From Prevotella sp. UBA6994 (lineage in GTDB: Bacteria > Bacteroidota > Bacteroidia > Bacteroidales > Bacteroidaceae): DNA of 64,000 bases. Within the stretch, counting starts at the first letter, position 1; each line of letters opens with the position of its first letter. A model generated the notes under the pieces. That model was not told the DNA's origin, made no database searches, and was given only the letters and a program-made list of their open reading frames with translations. The DNA is taken from positions 54,067 to 118,066 of the forward strand of contig DJXW01000029.1 in NCBI GenBank assembly GCA_002449845.1, given 5' to 3'. The position numbers and the translations under genes are program-made. Below, in pieces: positions 27,557-36,570 of this stretch.

Positions 27557-30514
27557 TTAGTTATTTGTCATTTCTTTATACAGTTTAAATAATTCTGCGA
27601 CACACTGGCTTTCCGTAATGTTGGATTTCACGGTGAATCCGTAAGCCTGCATCACGGCTCGGTCGTTGTCTTGATGAGCCTTACGTAGTTCAACGGGCAT
27701 CGTCAGTTCGTCATAAAGGTCTGCTAATGACGAATCTGGATACTTGGCACGTGCATCAAGAATGGCTTGTGCCGTTTGTTCTATATTTGCCTTCAGTTTT
27801 TCGGTTGGAGTTGGCCAAGGGAAATTGTTATAGACGACATCTTTTGAATAACGATAATCACTCTTCAATCTTCCACCTACAGCCCGCATCCATGCCATGT
27901 GAACATTGCTTTCGAGAATACCAAAATGATAGAGAGTGGCATCAGGGATAATAAGTACAGCATTAGTAGGTATTGTGTCAGATGTGAGGAATCCCATTGG
28001 AACATAACGCCGACGCTCTGATGACACACTTGGCACAACGATATAAGTTTCAGGATTATTCGTTTCTCTGAACAGGTGTGGAAAATTTGCCAAGTTTCGA
28101 GTGGCAGCATCACTGCTTGACAAGCGCATTTTCCGTACCTGTTCCATTCGCTTCATCACGGTAGGCATTTGACGGAGGTCGGCAGGAGAAATGTCTTTAA
28201 GCCAAAGACAGTAGCGAGGTTTGTTGTTGATGTATTCCTTAGAGCCAATAAGTCGCTTGACAAACCTTGCGGCTTTAGGTTCTTTAGCAAGGAAATCCTG
28301 CAAATCGGCGGCTTCTATAATCAGGTTACCACCATCGGTCGGTTGGTTTCCCTTGCGAATAGCAGGGACATCGCAAAGAGGCTTACTACGACTGGCAATG
28401 AAAACATCTGGTGCATCCATCAGATAAGCATTTATATGGCTCACCTTTGTAACCTTATCATTATCAAACAAAAAGTGTTCTTTTGTTTTCTCTTCTTTGC
28501 TACTAAAACCAATAATTACGCAATGAACATGAGCCTTTTGTGAAGCCTCACTATCCCATCGGAATGTACGATATGCAAAGTCTATATGAATTCCATTTTG
28601 TTCAAAAAGAGGTTTCCATAAATTCGCCACTTGCTCTCCTTGCGATATACTGTTTGTTGACACTAAAGCTGTGCGTATTGCTGTTCCCTTCATCAGCCGT
28701 GCTGCTTTCATATACCAACCCGACACGTAGTCCATTTCACCAATATTTTTCCATCTTGTACCAAAAACATAGCGAAGGTCTTCTCGTTGACTATCATTCA
28801 TAGAGTTTGCTCCCACAAAAGGTGGATTACCAATAATAAAGTCGAAGTGAACTGGGTAGCTTATGGTATCTGGCTTTATTTCACCATCGATATGCTGGGG
28901 TACCACATTCATTTCATCGTGCCCAACGATAGGTTCACTAACCATCTGTGGTTCTGGTTTAATGACCAAATGCAAATTTTTAGCATAAATAGTGGGAATG
29001 CCAGATGGTATTTCTAAAACATCCCAATTCATCCTTAAAGCATTGCCTTCTCGGATATTGGTATATGATTTCAATGGCAGGAAGTCTATGTCACGACGGA
29101 TTATCTTTTCGGTTTCACGAAGCATCTGTGCTTCAGAAATCCAAAGGGCAGTAGTAGCTACAGTTACAGCAAAGTCGTTGATTTCTATACCGTGGAATTG
29201 GTGGATGTTCACCTTGATGGGATTCACCTCCTCAAAGCCAAGGAAAGACTGACCGTGATAGCGTTCACGAATCACCTCATTCTCTAAACGACGAAGCGAA
29301 AGATATGTTTCTGTCAGGAAATTGCCAGAGCCACACGCAGGGTCAAGGAAAGTCAGTGAAGCCAGTCGCCCTTGATAGGCATCGAGTTTCCTTATTCGTT
29401 GTTTCTCTACCTTTTCTTCCAATATCTCATCCAGTTCATGACGCAAGTCATTGAGAAACAATGGGTCAATCACTTTATGAATATTCTCTATCGAAGTATA
29501 GTGCATACCGCCACTACGACGGGTTTCCGGATTGAGCGTACTCTCGAAGACTGCACCAAAGATGGTTGGTGAGATTTCACTCCAGTCGAAGTCGAGACTT
29601 GCATTCTGCAACAATGTTTGTTTCAGTTCTTCTGTAAATTGCGGAATCTCGATTTTCTCTTCAAATAGCCCACCATTTGTGTAAGGGAAAGCCTTCAACT
29701 CCTCCTGCAAATACTTACTGCGTTTTTCTATTGGCGTATTCAACACCTCAAACAAATCACACAATGCTCTACGTAAGTCTTTTGCCTCATAAGTAACAAG
29801 GAAATCGTGAAACTGATCATGCCTGAACACACCAGCATCTTCGGCGTACAGACAGAACACGATACGAACACATAGGATATTCAACCAACGCAAAGCCTCG
29901 GGCGAACTGTCATCGTATTGACTCAAAAGAGCATCGTAAATCCTGCCAACGATCTCTCCTGCCTGCATGGAAACTTGCATTTCCTTGCTCAGGTGTTCGT
30001 TCTTAGCATCCACGAGAAACATCAGCCGGTAATACTCCTTGTCTAAATTTTCAAGTAATATCTGTTCGGGTTCACCATTGGGCTGTTCCATGTCATAGAC
30101 AAGAAACTCAGAGAAGTTGCAAGTGATAATCCAACGGGGATGTTCCGATACAGGCAGACTGACAACATAACGACGGGCTTGCTGAAAGGGGTTGAGCAAT
30201 GAGCCATCACTTTGGCGAATGCCTGCGCGTAAGTCTTTTCCCAAAGATTTTTGCTCAATCAGCACACGGGTAGAAGGGATACGACCATCAATGAAGTTGG
30301 AAGAATCTACCATTCGGTGGTCTTCAAAAAGAATAAAACCATCTGATGGCGTTTCTATTCCAAACACATTTGAGAGCAAATCTATCCAGAATGGTTGAGA
30401 TTCGCCTCGTTCATATCCCCTGCCTTTCCACCGCTCCGCAAATTCAGCAGCAGCCTTAGCCATTTGTTTCTCTGTTTTCATATTCTTTATATAGTGTTTA
30501 AGGTTCTCTTGCAA
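27557..30514 (-). CDS. Single-chain MmeI-like (type IIL/IIG) restriction-modification enzyme
   Basis: A 985-residue protein with the layout of MmeI-family enzymes. The N-terminal nuclease-like region carries D76...E87-Q-K89 (a PD-ExK-type spacing). A helical region follows, then an N6-adenine methyltransferase domain with SAM motif FLDPACGSGNFL (389-400) and catalytic NPPF (563-566), then a target-recognition domain and a C-terminal helical part. It would cut and methylate DNA with one polypeptide. A second ATG at 30481 (MKTEKQMAK) is an equally plausible start. No separate restriction or specificity gene lies beside it. A PglX-like methyltransferase without nuclease activity is the alternative. 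Confidence 0.85.
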   Translation of the reverse strand: MQENLKHYIKNMKTEKQMAKAAAEFAERWKGRGYERGESQPFWIDLLSNVFGIETPSDGFILFEDHRMVDSSNFIDGRIPSTRVLIEQKSLGKDLRAGIRQSDGSLLNPFQQARRYVVSLPVSEHPRWIITCNFSEFLVYDMEQPNGEPEQILLENLDKEYYRLMFLVDAKNEHLSKEMQVSMQAGEIVGRIYDALLSQYDDSSPEALRWLNILCVRIVFCLYAEDAGVFRHDQFHDFLVTYEAKDLRRALCDLFEVLNTPIEKRSKYLQEELKAFPYTNGGLFEEKIEIPQFTEELKQTLLQNASLDFDWSEISPTIFGAVFESTLNPETRRSGGMHYTSIENIHKVIDPLFLNDLRHELDEILEEKVEKQRIRKLDAYQGRLASLTFLDPACGSGNFLTETYLSLRRLENEVIRERYHGQSFLGFEEVNPIKVNIHQFHGIEINDFAVTVATTALWISEAQMLRETEKIIRRDIDFLPLKSYTNIREGNALRMNWDVLEIPSGIPTIYAKNLHLVIKPEPQMVSEPIVGHDEMNVVPQHIDGEIKPDTISYPVHFDFIIGNPPFVGANSMNDSQREDLRYVFGTRWKNIGEMDYVSGWYMKAARLMKGTAIRTALVSTNSISQGEQVANLWKPLFEQNGIHIDFAYRTFRWDSEASQKAHVHCVIIGFSSKEEKTKEHFLFDNDKVTKVSHINAYLMDAPDVFIASRSKPLCDVPAIRKGNQPTDGGNLIIEAADLQDFLAKEPKAARFVKRLIGSKEYINNKPRYCLWLKDISPADLRQMPTVMKRMEQVRKMRLSSSDAATRNLANFPHLFRETNNPETYIVVPSVSSERRRYVPMGFLTSDTIPTNAVLIIPDATLYHFGILESNVHMAWMRAVGGRLKSDYRYSKDVVYNNFPWPTPTEKLKANIEQTAQAILDARAKYPDSSLADLYDELTMPVELRKAHQDNDRAVMQAYGFTVKSNITESQCVAELFKLYKEMTNN

Positions 30515-30558
30515 CTAACTACAGTCTTCTATCACATATCTGTGACAATATCTTTGCA

Positions 30559-30566
30559 CAAAGTTA
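30559..30566 (-). promoter_or_regulatory. Probable -7 box for the MmeI-like gene
   Basis: The minus strand reads TAACTTTG (TAnnTTTG). Transcription would start near 30555, about 40 or 75 bases before the two candidate ATGs. No good -33 TTG is visible, so confidence is moderate. Confidence 0.5.
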
Positions 30567-30719
30567 CAAAGTTTTTTTGAGATTTTTATTTTCTATCATA
30601 GAAAAAAAGCGCTGAAAAGGGAAGAACTTATACCTAAAGGCTTTCTCACCCAATCCATTTGTCAATAAAAAGTAACAAAAAGGGCTCTCCAGAATGCGTT
30701 ATTTTCCACCAACTTCTCC

Positions 30720-31020
30720 CTCAGTCAAGAAATGCTCATTTTCAAGTGCATTTATAACAGACTGATTTCTATCACCTTACAAAACAGCTTGCATATATAT
30801 GCACTCAAAACTGGCTATATATGCAGAAAAAACGTTGTTTTTCGGCATTTATAACATATCTAATTAGCTCGCTAACATATATAGTTATGCTCGTAAAGTA
30901 TATAGTTACGGCAACAACTATATACTTTACGAGTAAAAACATGAAATTTCACGCTCAAAAACCAACTTTTCCAATTTGCCAACTTCTCTTTTGAGATTTT
31001 TCACGAGAATTTTTTGTCGG
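30720..31020. repeat. Dispersed ~300-bp intergenic element, copy A, with five 21-bp units
   Basis: Five consecutive degenerate 21-bp units run from 30842 to 30946. Units two to five begin at 30863, 30884, 30905 and 30926. They start (G/A/T)TTA and several contain an inner GTTA...TAAC-like dyad and end in ATA. An 18-bp perfect inverted repeat (30890-30907 / 30916-30933) spans units three to five. Exactly 74 bases after the last unit is TTTTTGTCGG (ends 31020). The same order and spacing recur at 55850-56151. The element fills the gap between the receptor gene and the MmeI-like gene; the remaining bases 30567-30719 show nothing recognisable. Confidence 0.8.
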
Positions 31021-31057
31021 TATATTTCAGCATCATTATGATGGTCAATGAGGGAAA

Positions 31058-34000
31058 TTATCTTTTTTTATCAGGCATGTGTGAGAAATGCCATTGCAGA
31101 TGAAGCATCACAAACGAAGGAATCATGTTGCGCCAAGTCTCCACACGTCCCTGGGCATTGATGGTGCTGTAGATATTGCTTAGTTGATTGAGCATGTCGA
31201 ATCCCTCTATCTTCACCACCATCTTGTTTTTCCATAGCGACTTGGCTATAGAAGCATTCCAGACCAAGTCGTTGGTATTCATCGACGAATCACCATAGCC
31301 ACGTTTCACATACAATACCATGTCGGTGGCTATCTGTAATCCTCGCCCATCTTTTCCCCGAAGGATGGGAATTTCATATTGCCCCAAAAGGCCATAATGT
31401 ATGGTAGTAGGATGGAAGGAATACAGTTGTCCACGGGCGGAGACAGAATATTTATTCCATGATGTTCCATAGCGCACATAGCCAGAAGCGGTGAGTTTTC
31501 CCCATCTATACCGCAAGAGTGCATATTGTCCAAAGTTCCATGTACCAACGATGCTTTTTCTATCCGTTGCCCCTATCACCGTTGAGATACCTACCCTATG
31601 GTCATATCCGCCAGTGGTACGTGCTTCAAGCCACAGATGGTTATTTGAGTCGAGCATTCTACCAAAACTCAATTGCCCCCAACAGTCCCAATTGCCATTT
31701 ACATTTTCGAATTGGTAATAAGTGACACCTGTCTTTGGGTCGTAGGTTCGTCCATTGACAATCTTATTTTGGTCAACATTCAGTCCACCGTCAAAGCGCA
31801 GATATTGGTTGTGTTTCTTTTGACCAATCTTGTAATTCACAACAAACTGGTGTCTATAATGGTTTTTCACATTCTCGTTTCCCAACTGTACATTCAGCGG
31901 GTCTTCATCCCAATACGTACTGAGTAGATACATCATCGTGGGCGTGAAATACTGGGTTTTGTAGGTCAGATAGAGATAGTTCATTCCCTTCTTGAAAGTG
32001 GACTCATAACGTATCTCTGGCGTTGGCAAGGCGATGTTTCGTGAAAACTCAGTATAATTCCTTCCTCCTTTTATCGTCGAACCATCTGAGGGTCGATAGT
32101 CGATGTGTTGACGTTCGATTTGAAATGGCAAGCTCACGCTAAACCAATCACTGCGTTGCCTCTTTTGGTTGTCTCGCTGGTAATAAATCATTGCCATAGG
32201 AGCAATACGCTTGCTGGTAAAAAGATAGTCGTATGTGTTGCGAGGGTCGAGTTCTCCTTTTTGGGAAGAGTTGGGAGTAGTTGTCAAGAACAGTTCATTC
32301 ATGACGTCGTCTTTCTTATAATAATATCCCACGGCAGCACGGTAGTTCCAATGCGAATGACTATGTACGGTATATTGAACCCCCGCCTCCCAATTGAGGA
32401 ATTGACTATCGTATTGCAAGTGTTTTTGCCTATAGTCGCTGCTATAGCCTTCTGTAAGTACATGATTGTCATGATTCCATTTGTCACCCTCGTAATGCAA
32501 CTTTCCCCATAAGTCTATGTCATCACCCCAAAGAAACTTATAGCTGAGGTTGGGAAGATATTCCACAAACCAGTTAGTCTTCTTCATACCACTGTTATCA
32601 TTACGCATGTTCACCAGCACGTTCATCAATTCCGGACTATATTTGAAAGCCGAGTCAAGTACGATGATAGGACTGCCAATGTAGGATGGATCTATTCCAA
32701 AACGTCCATAGCGCAAATTACCAGTATCCGTGTTATGATTATAAAATGCTCCTACACGATTTCTGAACCAAAACGGCTTGCGTAGCGTAAAAGTATTACT
32801 GCCAGCGATTTGGAAACTATTACTGCGGAGGTCATTCACTTCGCGCGTAAACTCATTTCCTTTCTGTAAGAAATGCTCTATTGACGTGTGTTCCTCCTTC
32901 TGCTGATTCGTCCAAGCCACTTCCACATTGCCAGATTCCATCCACCGCTTGTCCTTATCATTGATGTTCAGGTTCATACCCACTTTCTTCATATTGATTA
33001 CTCCATCACGCTGCACCTTATCAGGACTCCATTCGCCATTGTTACCAGGGTTATTCATTTCGTTGATATTATTGGCATTGAAGAAAGCATTCAGACTGGA
33101 GTGGTCAGTATAACGTTGACCAAATGCCTTTCCCTCATATCGTTTCTTCGTTCCTAATCCTCCCTGTATGTTAGCCAGATAACCCTTACGGTATTCACGT
33201 TTCAGCACCACATTCATCACATAGTCTTTGGGAGCTTCAGCTACGCCCAACCATTCACTCTTTTCTGTCTGCTTTTCATATACTTCAATATCTTTCACCG
33301 TATAATAAGGAAGATTCTCAAGCATCACCTTGTTCTTACCCCTGAAAAAATCCTCTCCATTGAGTGTCAGGAAGTCCACCTTTCGTCCTTGCACATAGAT
33401 TTCACCATTGGGTTTCAACTCTACACCTGGCATTTGCTTGATCAAGGCATCAAGCATGGAACCTTCAGGAACATTGAAAGCATCGGCATTATACACAATT
33501 GTATCGCCCCGATACACCATCTGTACTTTCGTAGCCTTTACAACCACCTCGCTCAAATCGCCACCATGAAGTTGCAATGTTTTCTTTTGCATGAACATAT
33601 TGGGCAGGTCAAAGAAATCATTTCGTGCCGCATATCTCAATGTATAATCAATCGAAGTAGTCTCGTAATCAGGATGCTCTGCCACAAAACGATAACTACG
33701 TGACACGATAGGCACTTCTACACGAAAGACAGCATCATCACGGTCATTGTTGGGTCGCCAAGTGCGTAATGTATCAAGCACCATTCCGTCGTCGGTCATC
33801 ATCGTAATCTTCGCATTAAGTACACCATGCTTCGTAAACGAGTCGCGCACATGTCCCCACAGGGCAATGGTACGATCTTTTTCTGGTCTATACTTCACAA
33901 TGATATTGTGGTCTTTGATTTTCACCTTCACAGGTTGTCCCTTGCAAATGAGTTCTACGGCATCAGGTATGGAGAGGTTAATGGCACGGAGCGTAACTTG

Positions 34001-34210
34001 CAAGTGCTCAATGTCGTTGTGAACGAAGGTAATGTTATACATATCGGTGTAAGTCCTAAGTGTATCGAGGGCTTTTGCAAGCGAAGCCTTTTGGTAGTCT
34101 AAACTGACCACTTCCTTTTCTTGGGCTTGCAAGGAAATGGCTATCAAGCAAAATGACGATACTAACATCAATCGGAGGCAAATACATTTCATGCGGTCTT
34201 TCATGTTCAT
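31058..34210 (-). CDS. TonB-dependent-receptor-like outer-membrane protein with N-terminal signalling (STN) domain
   Basis: A 1050-residue protein. It has a signal peptide (about 1-29, ending SLQAQ) and an STN/secretin-like domain (about 35-105, VVSLDYQKASLAKALDTL). A beta-sandwich of the CarboxypepD_reg type follows (115-215), then a plug-like domain (EVVVKATKVQMVYRGDTIVYNA), then a long outer-membrane beta-barrel rich in Tyr/Trp/Asn. The barrel resembles the OMP_b-brl_3 family more than SusC. The STN domain would contact the anti-sigma factor encoded upstream, so the protein is a likely surface signal receptor controlling the ECF sigma. Its start overlaps the anti-sigma gene by 4 bases. Ligand unknown. 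Confidence 0.82.
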   Translation of the reverse strand: MNMKDRMKCICLRLMLVSSFCLIAISLQAQEKEVVSLDYQKASLAKALDTLRTYTDMYNITFVHNDIEHLQVTLRAINLSIPDAVELICKGQPVKVKIKDHNIIVKYRPEKDRTIALWGHVRDSFTKHGVLNAKITMMTDDGMVLDTLRTWRPNNDRDDAVFRVEVPIVSRSYRFVAEHPDYETTSIDYTLRYAARNDFFDLPNMFMQKKTLQLHGGDLSEVVVKATKVQMVYRGDTIVYNADAFNVPEGSMLDALIKQMPGVELKPNGEIYVQGRKVDFLTLNGEDFFRGKNKVMLENLPYYTVKDIEVYEKQTEKSEWLGVAEAPKDYVMNVVLKREYRKGYLANIQGGLGTKKRYEGKAFGQRYTDHSSLNAFFNANNINEMNNPGNNGEWSPDKVQRDGVINMKKVGMNLNINDKDKRWMESGNVEVAWTNQQKEEHTSIEHFLQKGNEFTREVNDLRSNSFQIAGSNTFTLRKPFWFRNRVGAFYNHNTDTGNLRYGRFGIDPSYIGSPIIVLDSAFKYSPELMNVLVNMRNDNSGMKKTNWFVEYLPNLSYKFLWGDDIDLWGKLHYEGDKWNHDNHVLTEGYSSDYRQKHLQYDSQFLNWEAGVQYTVHSHSHWNYRAAVGYYYKKDDVMNELFLTTTPNSSQKGELDPRNTYDYLFTSKRIAPMAMIYYQRDNQKRQRSDWFSVSLPFQIERQHIDYRPSDGSTIKGGRNYTEFSRNIALPTPEIRYESTFKKGMNYLYLTYKTQYFTPTMMYLLSTYWDEDPLNVQLGNENVKNHYRHQFVVNYKIGQKKHNQYLRFDGGLNVDQNKIVNGRTYDPKTGVTYYQFENVNGNWDCWGQLSFGRMLDSNNHLWLEARTTGGYDHRVGISTVIGATDRKSIVGTWNFGQYALLRYRWGKLTASGYVRYGTSWNKYSVSARGQLYSFHPTTIHYGLLGQYEIPILRGKDGRGLQIATDMVLYVKRGYGDSSMNTNDLVWNASIAKSLWKNKMVVKIEGFDMLNQLSNIYSTINAQGRVETWRNMIPSFVMLHLQWHFSHMPDKKR

Positions 34211-34833
34211 TCCTCCTTCAATGAGTTTTGAACGACAAAGATAGTATCTTCACGCACCACCAACTGAAATCCATCGAGTTCGTTCATCACGTTTACAAAG
34301 GTTGACAACGATTGTTGCGGTTGCCATGTTGTGGAAATACGCAATTCACGTGGTTGTGCATCAGTGAAGACCAATGTGCAATGATAGTTTTCCGCCACGA
34401 CGTTCAGTAAACTGTCGAGCCTTACATTTTCAAAATGAAAGAGCGGAACGGAAGACATGCTCTTATGACTCGTGCCTACTTCGTCTTTCTTCTCAACCGT
34501 TTGAGATTCTTCTCTCGTAGAAGAGGAAAAACGATACACGGAATACGCCAGTCCACTCACCGTAATCAATACCAGCAAGGCAGCAGCCACCCGTCGCATA
34601 AGGACGATATGAGTAGAACCAAGTGAATGACGATGAGGGGCGTTGTAAGATTCATTATTTTCATGAATGTCATCTTGACCAATAGCATTCATGAGCCGTT
34701 CTTCAAAACCATCACTGAGAACAGTCTGTTTTGCCTCCTCATCAATTTGTCGTAAAGCCTTACGCAATCCAATATCCTGATACAATGGATTTGGGTGAGG
34801 CTGTGGGGTTGAGTTTGTTTTATTCTTTTCCAT
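34207..34833 (-). CDS. Minimal FecR-like anti-sigma factor (DUF4974 domain)
   Basis: A 208-residue protein with a cytosolic N-terminus (1-79), one membrane segment (about 80-100) and a periplasmic C-terminal domain (about 132-203, FHFENVRLDSLLNVVAENY...) of the DUF4974/STN-like type. It lacks the central FecR domain, making it about two thirds of the usual 300-330 residues. It should hold the ECF sigma at the membrane and receive a signal from the receptor's STN domain. It overlaps sigma by 14 bases and the receptor by 4, a fully coupled three-gene operon. Confidence 0.78.
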   Translation of the reverse strand: MEKNKTNSTPQPHPNPLYQDIGLRKALRQIDEEAKQTVLSDGFEERLMNAIGQDDIHENNESYNAPHRHSLGSTHIVLMRRVAAALLVLITVSGLAYSVYRFSSSTREESQTVEKKDEVGTSHKSMSSVPLFHFENVRLDSLLNVVAENYHCTLVFTDAQPRELRISTTWQPQQSLSTFVNVMNELDGFQLVVREDTIFVVQNSLKEE

Positions 34834-35425
34834 CTTCTTTCATTTTTATCATATAAGCACATAGTTTCATACGAATACGTTGCAAGCGTTTTGCCAATCG
34901 GTTCTCTACCTTTCGGATGTCTGTTGACAAGTCTGAATGTTCCTCATCAAGAATATAGGCAATGTCGCGCAAGGGTTGCTGATCGGTATAATAAAGTTGT
35001 ATCAGCATTTGTTCATCGGCAGACAGTAGTTTAATAGCTTTCATGAGACTGTCTATGCGTTGCTCATGAGTATCGTTAAGCCACTTATCTACCTCATCAT
35101 CAGATGAGATAGTGCAATGTTGATTCTCGTCATCGAGCGACACGAACGTAGCTTTTTGCCGATGACGATAGTAAGCCCTAATCTCATTGGTAGCGATGTA
35201 GGTAATCCATGTTTGCAAGGAAGCGCGATTCCTGTCGTAATCATCAAGATGTCGGAATGCAGAAATAAATGTGTTTTGCAACAATTCCTCCGCATCTTCC
35301 CTGATAGTGACGACACGAAAGATATAGGTCTTGACTCGCTCGCCATAAAGACGAAAGACAAGACCATACCTTTTGGAATCTTTGGTAGCAATAAGTTGCA
35401 ATATATCTTTTTCAGAATAGTTCAT
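34820..35425 (-). CDS. ECF RNA polymerase sigma factor
   Basis: A 201-residue sigma-70 family protein. Region 2 contains DAEELLQNTFISAFRHLDDYD and LQTWITYIATNEIRAYYR. A short linker leads to region 4 with LSADEQMLIQLYYTDQQPLRDIAYIL and a helix-turn-helix end. No region 3 or 1.1, as in ECF members. Encoded first in the sigma/anti-sigma/receptor operon. Candidate targets are its own operon and the GH26-GH2 operon upstream on the same strand; this is inference. No clear TAnnTTTG box precedes it, which would fit dependence on an alternative sigma. Confidence 0.9.
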   Translation of the reverse strand: MNYSEKDILQLIATKDSKRYGLVFRLYGERVKTYIFRVVTIREDAEELLQNTFISAFRHLDDYDRNRASLQTWITYIATNEIRAYYRHRQKATFVSLDDENQHCTISSDDEVDKWLNDTHEQRIDSLMKAIKLLSADEQMLIQLYYTDQQPLRDIAYILDEEHSDLSTDIRKVENRLAKRLQRIRMKLCAYMIKMKEDGKE

Positions 35426-35528
35426 ATATTTTAATTTCTTACAAGGTGCGGTTAAGACTACAACCTGCTATTATATATGACACTTTCCCTTATTACTGAC
35501 CACGAAGATGGAAATATTAGTATTTGTT

Positions 35529-35552
35529 AACAAGAAAGACGAATCTTTCTCA
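35529..35552 (-). terminator. Hairpin with TTCG loop at the end of the GH2-GH26 operon
   Basis: AGAAAGA, TTCG loop, TCTTTCT on the minus strand (stem 35533-35539 / 35544-35550) directly at the GH26 stop codon. The stem is perfect and the tetraloop is the stable UUCG type, but the T-run after it is weak, so it may be a processing/3'-end hairpin rather than a strong terminator. Confidence 0.4.
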
Positions 35553-36554
35553 ACGAGTGATGATGTGCTCCTCAGACATGAAAGAGCGCCAGAATGTGTT
35601 GTCATTACCGTGGTCGAAAGCACCTCCACCACACCAAGGTGCCACAAACAGCCAGAGCGAATTATCATTCTTCATGTTATTCCATGAAGGAACGCTATTG
35701 CACTCAGGCATACAAAGCATCTTGTTGGGATATGCTTTTTGCATGGAACGGAAATCAGATGCTTGCGAAATGTGCGTAGTGTTGCCATTAGGATAACCGT
35801 CACGACCAATGATGTCAACATATTCATCTCCAGGATACCATGAAGGGTCGTTGATTTCGGTAGTCCAAATCCAAATGAGATTATGTACCCCTTTCATCGC
35901 GAAGTACTCAAACATATACTTCCATAGTTGCTTGTAAGCCTCTGCCCCATCGTTAGCCCACCAAAACCAACCACCTGCGGCTTCGTGCAAAGGACGGAAC
36001 AGAATGGGGATTCCCTGTTGTTGGTAATAGAGAAGCAAAGAAGCAACGCCATCAAGCTTTTTCTTGAAGATACGGTTTTCCATCGTGCCTTCAACAGCAC
36101 AATTGCGAGGAGATATATGACAAGGTTTGCTTCCGCCAGAATAAAAACTGGTCCAGTCAGACTGATTTTCGGCAAAAGCATTGGTAGGCATGTGAATGTG
36201 CCACATAAACGCCACGATTCCCCCTGCACGATGCCATTGCAGAGCCGTACTGGTACGATAATCAATCCATGATTGGTCGAAATGCTGGAAGTCGAATACG
36301 TTCACCTTGGGATATTTGCCACACGCCTGAAAGATTTTCTCTGCATCATTGATATTGTAATTCCACTCTGCCTGACAGCCCGACATCACGTTCTTTCCCC
36401 ACACCTCAGTACGTAGATAATCATAAAGTTGCCGTGTGGCTTCATTGGCTTGCTTGTCTGCAAGAGTCTCGTCAATTTGTGCAAAAGACACAAGGGGCAT
36501 TACCGACAATGCCACGATGAATATGCGGATTATGTTTCTATAGTTTTTCATCAT
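35550..36554 (-). CDS. Secreted GH26 beta-mannanase
   Basis: A 334-residue secreted enzyme with a signal peptide (about 1-26, ending VSFAQ). The GH26 catalytic pair is visible: acid/base E191 in FRPLHEAAGGWFWW and nucleophile E284 in CMPECNSVP. HMPTNAF and WIWTTEIND are further substrate-cleft segments. It hydrolyses internal beta-1,4-mannosidic bonds. It is the last gene of an operon with a secreted protein of unknown role and a GH2 enzyme, which fits mannan or galactomannan breakdown. Export to periplasm or surface is not resolved; no lipobox is seen. Confidence 0.9.
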   Translation of the reverse strand: MMKNYRNIIRIFIVALSVMPLVSFAQIDETLADKQANEATRQLYDYLRTEVWGKNVMSGCQAEWNYNINDAEKIFQACGKYPKVNVFDFQHFDQSWIDYRTSTALQWHRAGGIVAFMWHIHMPTNAFAENQSDWTSFYSGGSKPCHISPRNCAVEGTMENRIFKKKLDGVASLLLYYQQQGIPILFRPLHEAAGGWFWWANDGAEAYKQLWKYMFEYFAMKGVHNLIWIWTTEINDPSWYPGDEYVDIIGRDGYPNGNTTHISQASDFRSMQKAYPNKMLCMPECNSVPSWNNMKNDNSLWLFVAPWCGGGAFDHGNDNTFWRSFMSEEHIITR

Positions 36555-36570
36555 TATATCATAAATGGAT

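Noticed and set aside
30842..30946. Regular 21-bp units considered as a CRISPR array
   Set aside because: Units are directly adjacent with no unique spacers, are degenerate, and no cas gene is in the window.
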